Source of the DNA: Paratinospora sagittata
Lineage: Eukaryota > Streptophyta > Magnoliopsida > Ranunculales > Menispermaceae
NCBI GenBank assembly: GCA_035771175.1
Contig: CM069606.1
Coordinates: 27,609,816 to 27,673,815 of the forward strand
Direction of reading: 5' to 3'
DNA: 64,000 nucleotides
Shown: one piece after another, positions 58,476-64,000 of the stretch
How positions within the stretch are numbered: position 1 is the first letter of the stretch
How the letters are laid out: the number at the start of each line of letters is the position of its first letter
Position numbers and translations under genes: made by a program
The notes under the pieces: model-generated
Seen by the model: the letters and a program-made list of their open reading frames with translations, nothing else
What the model was told of the DNA's origin: nothing
Database searches by the model: none

Positions 58476-61400
58476 AGAACCCTATCAGCGTGCTATCAAC
58501 ACTAATAGTGCGTTAGTGCCTTATAGAAAATTTTGGCAAATTGCTGGAAAGCCTTATTTTAAAAAACTAAGGAATCATTCCATTGACTCAAAACATATTG
58601 AGATAAGATTATAAACTTTTAAATAATTCAACACTCATTTAAATTATGATTAAAACCTTTCGAAATTTTTTTTCAAAATGAAATACTATATCGAAGTGAT
58701 TTCGAAGACTTTGGAATTTTCAGAGTTTTAGTGCTGAGATTGATCGAGAGGTTACCCTACACACCAAAGATCAAACTAATGCATTAGACATGATATATGT
58801 CTTCGTTCTTCGAGCTTGATCTTTGTAGACTTCGATAGCTATTGTTTGATGTGTTGTTGATGATTAGTTGTAGCTCTTAGAAAAAAAAATACAGGTGATG
58901 TGTTCTTGTTTGATGTGTTTTCTTACCGAGAACACTTCATATACTTACAGTTTAAAACAATAGACAGCCTCTGAGAATCTCAGCACAAAATGGATAAAAT
59001 GAAGAACTTGCGAAATAATGAGGTTATCTTCAAGACAGTATGCAATTTTGATTCAGTTCGAAGATTGTTTGGGCAAATGCAAGAATCACGACTTTCTTCT
59101 ATTTAAACACTCTTTGGAAAGCTCAGTCTAACTTGCAAAAATCGTGTGTTCTATCTTTGAAAATCAGAGAATGAGGGCTGTATAAAATTAGCAGTTGCAT
59201 GTTAAAGAGCAAGGGAGTACAGAATGATTTGAATTCAAAACGTTGTTTAATCTAAAGTTGTTTTGGGCGTGCAAGACAATGGAAATCATCAAGGTGTTAG
59301 TAGAGAATATTTCAATTAAGATAACCTAGCAAAACTATGTAAGGAATAGAAAAATGGAGCAAGCAGAAGCGCCCACATTTTTCTCGTTAGAAATATCAGA
59401 TTTTTGTCTCAGACGTGGATTGTGTGATTTAGGGTTGTGTATCATGTTCTTTATTGACAGATAGCAGGCTATAGCAGGTCTATGTACACAAACCCTAGAG
59501 CTCGAGTTTTTGACTTTCCGATAGCGTGTTATCAAGGCTTATGGCGCACTATTGCCCATTTTTCCAAAAATGGAAAGATCACGACAACAGCTTTATAGGG
59601 AGTTATCACAGGGGATAGAGCGCTATAGACAATTTTTCAGAAAAACAAATGTTTTATTATAGAACCCTATCAGCGTGCTATCAACACCAATAGTGCGTTA
59701 GTACCTTATAGAAAATTTTCGCAAATTGCTGGAAAGCCTTATTTTAAAAAACTAAGGAACCATTCCATTGACTCAAAACATATTGAGATAAGATTATAAA
59801 CTTTTAAATAATTCAACACACATTGAAATTATGATTAAAACCTTTCGAAAAACTTTTTTTCAAAATGAAATACTATATCGAAGTGATTTTGAAGACTTTG
59901 CAATTTTCAGAGTTTTAGTGCGAAGATTGATCGAGAGGTTACCCTACACACCAAAGATCAAACTAATGCATTAGACATGATATATGTCTTCGTTCTTCGA
60001 GCTTGATCGTTGTAGACTTCGATAGCTATTGTTTGATGTGTTGTTGATGATTAGTTGTAGCTCTTAGAAAAAAAAATACAGGTGATGTGTTCTTGTTTGA
60101 TGTGTTTTCTTACCGAGAACACTTCATATTCTTACAGTTTAAAACAATAGATAGTGTGACGCCCCGAAAATTATTTAATCTAGCCCATAACTCAATTGCA
60201 CTTTGCCCAAACTCTATGCGTTGCCTTGATATGTTTGTTGTTTGTTTGATGGTTGTTTAATGTTTGTATAGTTGATGCTTGATAATGTATATAAATATGT
60301 GTATCATAAATTGTATATGGGTCATGTTAAATTAAATTAAAATGCATATGTTATTATTTATGCATGGGTCCATTAAACCATGAATTGATATGAGTTAGGA
60401 TTGATTGAATAAAAGGATAAATGAGAATGAAAATTTGGTGTATTAAATGGATTGGACATTTAAAATACATGGAAGCATGAAATTGGTTAAAGTACATGTG
60501 GTTGGTATGGGTAGTATGGGACCAACACATGTGAAGGTTGGTGCATGAAAGTGGACAAGTGTCTCATGCCCTCAAGGAAGTGTTAGAATGAGTGGAGGGA
60601 ATCAAGGAGAGAATCAAGGGGGGAATCAAGGAGAGAATCAAGGAGAAAATTTTGGCAAATTGCTTGAAAGCCTTATTTTAAAAAACTAAGGAACCATTCC
60701 ATTGACTCAAAACATATTGAGATAAGATTATAAACTTTTAAATAATTGAAAACTCATTGAAATTATGGTTAAAACCTTTCGAAAAACATTTTTCTCAAAA
60801 TGAAATACTATATCGAAGTGAGTTTGAAGACTTTGCAATTTTCAGAGTTTCAGTGCTGAGATTGATCGAGATGTTACCCTACACACCAAAAATCAAACTA
60901 ATGCATTAGACATGATATATGTCTTCGTTCTTCAAGCTTGATATTTGTAGACTTCGATAGCTATTGTTTGATGTGTTGTTGTTGATTAGTTGTAGCTCTT
61001 AGAAAAAAAATACAAGTGACGTGTTATTTTTTGATGTGTTTTCTTACCGAGAACACTTCATATACTTACAGTTTAAAATAATAGATAGCCTCTGAAAATC
61101 TCAGCACAAAAGGGATAAAATGAAGAACTTGCGAAATAATGAGGTTATCTTCAAGACAGTTTGCAATTTTGATTCAGCTCGAAGATTGTTTGGGCAAATG
61201 CAAGAATCACGACTTTCTTCTATTTAAAAACTCTTTGGAAAGCTCAGTCTAACTTGCAAAAATCGTGTGTTCTATCTTTGAAAATCAGAGAATGAGGGCT
61301 TTATAAAATTAGCAGTTGCAGGTTAAAGAGTAAGAGAGAATAAAATGATTTGAATTCAAAACGTTGTTTAATCTAAAGTTGTTTTGGGCGTGCTAGACAT

Positions 61401-64000
61401 TGGGAATCATCAAAGTGTTAGTAGAGAATATTTCAATTAAGATAACCTAGCAAAACTGTGTAAGGAATAGAAAAATGGAGCAAGCAGAAGTGCCCACATT
61501 TTTCACGTTAGAAATAACAGATTTTTGTCTCAGACGTGGATTGCGTGCTTTTGGGTTGTGTATCATGTTCTCTATTGACAGATAGAAGGCTATAGCAGGT
61601 CTATGTACGTAAATCCTAAAGCTCGAGTTTTTGAATTTCTGATAGCGTGTTATCAAGGCCTATGGCGCGTTATTGCCCATTTTACTAAAAATGGAAAGAC
61701 CACGGCAACAGCTTTAAAGCGAGTTATCAAAGGGGATAGCGCGCTATAGACAATTTTTCAGAAAAACAAATGTTTTATTATAGAACCCTATCAACGTGCT
61801 ATCAACACCGATAGTGCGCTAGTGCCTTATAGAAAATTTTGGCAAATTGTTGGAAAGCTTTATTTTAAGAAACTAAGGAACCATTCCATTGACTCAAAAC
61901 ATTTTGAGATAAGATTATAAACTTGTAAATAATTCAAAACTCATTGAAATTATGGTTAAAACCTTTCGAAAAACATTTTTCTCAAAATGAAATACTATAT
62001 CGAAGTGATTTTGAAGACTTTGCAATTTTCAGAGTTTCAGTGCTGAGATTGATCGAGAGGTTACCCTACACACCATAAATCAAACTAATGCATTAGACAT
62101 GATATATGTCTTCGTTCTTCGAGCTTGATCTTTGTAGACTTCGATAGCTATTGTTTGATGTGTTGTTGATGATTAGTTCTAGCTCTTAGAAAAAAAATAC
62201 AGGTGATGTGTTCTTGTTTGATGTGTTTTCTTACCGTGAACACTTCATGTACTTACAGTTTAAAACAATAGATAGCCTCTGAAAATCTCAGCACAAAAGG
62301 GATAAAATGAAGAACTTGCGAAATAATGAGGTTATCTTCAAGACAGTTTGCAATTTTGAATCAGTTCGAAGATTGTTTGGGCAAATGCAAGACTCGCGAC
62401 TTTCTTCTAATTAAACACTCTTTGGAAATCTCAATCTAACTTGCAAAAATTGTGTGTTCTATCTTTGAAAATCAGAGAATGAGGGCTTTATAAAATTAGT
62501 AGTTGCAGGTTAAAGAGTAAGAGAGAACAGAATGATTTGAATTGAAAACGTTGTTTAATCTAAAGTTGTTTTGGGCAAGCTAGACATTGGCAATCATCAA
62601 AGTGTTAGTAGAGAATATTTCAATTAAGATAACCTAGCAAAACTGTGTAAGGAATAGAAAAATGGAGCAAGCAGAAGTGCCCACATTTTTCACGTTAGAA
62701 ATAACTGATTTTTGTCTCAGACGTGGATTGCGTGCTTTTGGGTTGTGTATCATGTTCTCTATTGACAGAGAGTAGGATATAGCAGGTCTATGTACGTAAA
62801 TCCTAGAGCTCCAGTTTTTGAATTTCTGATAGCGTGTTATCAAGGAGTATGGCGCGCTATTGCCCATTTTACTAAAAATGGAAACATCACGCAACAACTT
62901 TATAGCGAGTTATCAAAGGGGATAGCGCGCTGTAGACAATTTTTAAGAAAAACAAATATTTTATTATAGAACCCTATCAGCGTGCTATCAACACCAATAG
63001 TGCGCTAGTGCCTTATAGAAAATTTTGGCAAATTACTGAAAGCCTTATTTGAAAAAACAAAGGAACCATTCCATTGACTCAAAACATATTGAGATAAGAT
63101 TATAAACTTTTAAATAATTCAAAACTCATTGAAATTATGGTTAAAACCTTTCGACAAACATTTTTCTCAAAATGAAATACTATATCGAAGTGAATTTGAA
63201 GACTTTGCAATTTTCAGAGTTTCAGTGCTGAGATTGATCGAGATGTTACCCTACACACCAAAAATCAAACTAATGCATTAGACATGTTATATGTCTTCGT
63301 TCTTCGAGCTTGATCTTTGTAGACTTCGATAGCTATTGTTTGATGTGTTGTTGTTGATGAATTGTAGATCTTAGAAAAAAAATACAGGTGATGTGTTATT
63401 TTTTGATGTGTTTTCTTACCGAGAACACTTCATATACTTACAGTTTAAAACAATAGATAGCCTCTGGAAATCTCAGCAAAAATGGGATAAAATGAAGAAC
63501 TTGCGAAATAATGAGGTTATCTTCAAGACAGTTTGCAATTTTGATTTAGTTCGAAGATTGTTTGGGCAAATGCAAGAATCACGACTTTCTTCTATTTAAA
63601 CACTCTTTGAAAAGCTCAGTCTAACTTGCAAAAATTGTGTGTTCTATCTTTGAAAATCAGAGAATGAGGGCTTTATAAAATTAGCAATTCCAGGTTAAAG
63701 AGCAAGAGAGTACAGAATTATTTGAATTCAAAACGTTGTTTAATCTAAAGTTGTTTTGGGCGTGCTAGACAATGGGAATCATCAAGGTGTTAGTAGAGAA
63801 TATTTCAATTAAGATAACCTAGCAAAACTGTGTAAGGAATAGAAAAATTGAGCAAGCAGAAGTGCCCACATTTTTCTCGTTAGAAATATCAGATTTTTGT
63901 CTCAGACGTGGATTGCGTGCTTTTGGGTTGTGTATCATGTTCTCTATTGACAAATAGCGGGCTATAGCAGGCTTATGTACACAAACCCTAGAGCTCGAGT
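58476..64000. repeat. Tandem array of a ~1185-bp unit, continuing past the right edge
   Basis: Unit starts, set at CCTATCAGCGTGCTATC, are 58481, 59666, 61787 and 62973, so complete units are 1185-1186 bp. Unit 2 stops at 60154. After a foreign 490-bp block the sequence resumes at about 60645, 44 bp into a unit. Units are highly similar. They contain AGCG/GCGC words in palindromes (GATAGCGCGCTATAG near 61734) and ACGCACAATCC-like motifs. Reading frames in them are short, AT-rich and without known motifs. The array begins exactly where the copia pol fragment stops. Its GC words recall SIRE-like LTRs, so it could be an amplified LTR segment. Confidence 0.88.
60155..60644. mobile_element. LTR-like fragment (490 bp) inside the tandem array
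   Basis: It begins TGTGACGCCCCGAAAATT, a typical gypsy LTR start. It ends in four short GGAGAGAATCAA-type tandem repeats that merge into AGAAAATTTTGG of the array. There is no TSD, and 741 bp of array unit are missing around it, so the join involved deletion or unequal recombination. Confidence 0.7.

Noticed and set aside
62634..62897. Recurring small minus-strand reading frame in the array units
   Set aside because: It recurs only because the unit is repeated, differs in length between units and has no recognisable motif or coding bias.

Overview
The window is repeat-rich nuclear DNA of a flowering plant, probably a dicot with a large genome. Almost every base belongs to LTR retrotransposons inserted into one another. 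I see no intact host gene, rRNA, tRNA or CRISPR. All coding regions are decayed retrotransposon gag-pol genes, and the best preserved belong to the Athila-like element. Boundaries were read by eye from TG...CA ends, target-site duplications (TSDs), primer-binding sites (PBS), polypurine tracts (PPT) and protein motifs. Lineage names (SIRE-like, Tekay-like, Athila-like, Tork-like) are my assignments from those motifs.

Left third (1-27411): an outer SIRE-like copia LTR on the minus strand starts at 27411 and runs off the left edge. It was hit by three insertions: a solo SIRE-like LTR (84-3090, minus), a full-length SIRE-like copia element (3786-24958, plus, TSD AAGAA) and a solo gypsy LTR (26097-27294). 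The 3' LTR of the copia element was in turn hit by a complete Tekay-like chromovirus (11865-21907, TSD AGCGC) and another solo SIRE-like LTR (22256-24165).

Middle (27412-43673): a gypsy RT fragment (27464-28362), then two adjacent gypsy LTRs of one family (28363-31033 and 31036-35580). The second is the 3' LTR of a minus-strand chromovirus whose body (35581-41080) is split by a solo Athila-like LTR (37386-38933, TSD ACCTC) and lacks its 5' end. Inside that LTR sits a composite insertion (33056-34607): a 484-bp foldback with tRNA-like B boxes joined to an inverted piece of the same LTR. An AT-rich low-copy stretch follows (41227-43670) with a tandem repeat, a promoter-like patch containing telo-boxes and G-boxes, and a Tourist-like MITE.

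Right third (43674-64000): a complete Athila-like gypsy element (43674-52575, TSD AGTAA) sits in or beside a minus-strand Tork-like copia element (LTR ending at 53659, pol fragments to 58475). That copia is also split by two solo Athila-like LTRs (54257-55748, TSD GTCAT; 56306-57659, TSD GTACC). From 58476 to the right edge lies a tandem array of a unit of about 1185 bp, broken once by a 490-bp foreign LTR-like fragment.

The most unusual theme is that several unrelated LTR families here each carry their own set of short GC-rich palindromic words in otherwise AT-rich LTRs. Also notable are the foldback, the tandem array, and in-frame stops that mostly replace glutamine codons, as expected from C-to-T decay at methylated CHG sites.
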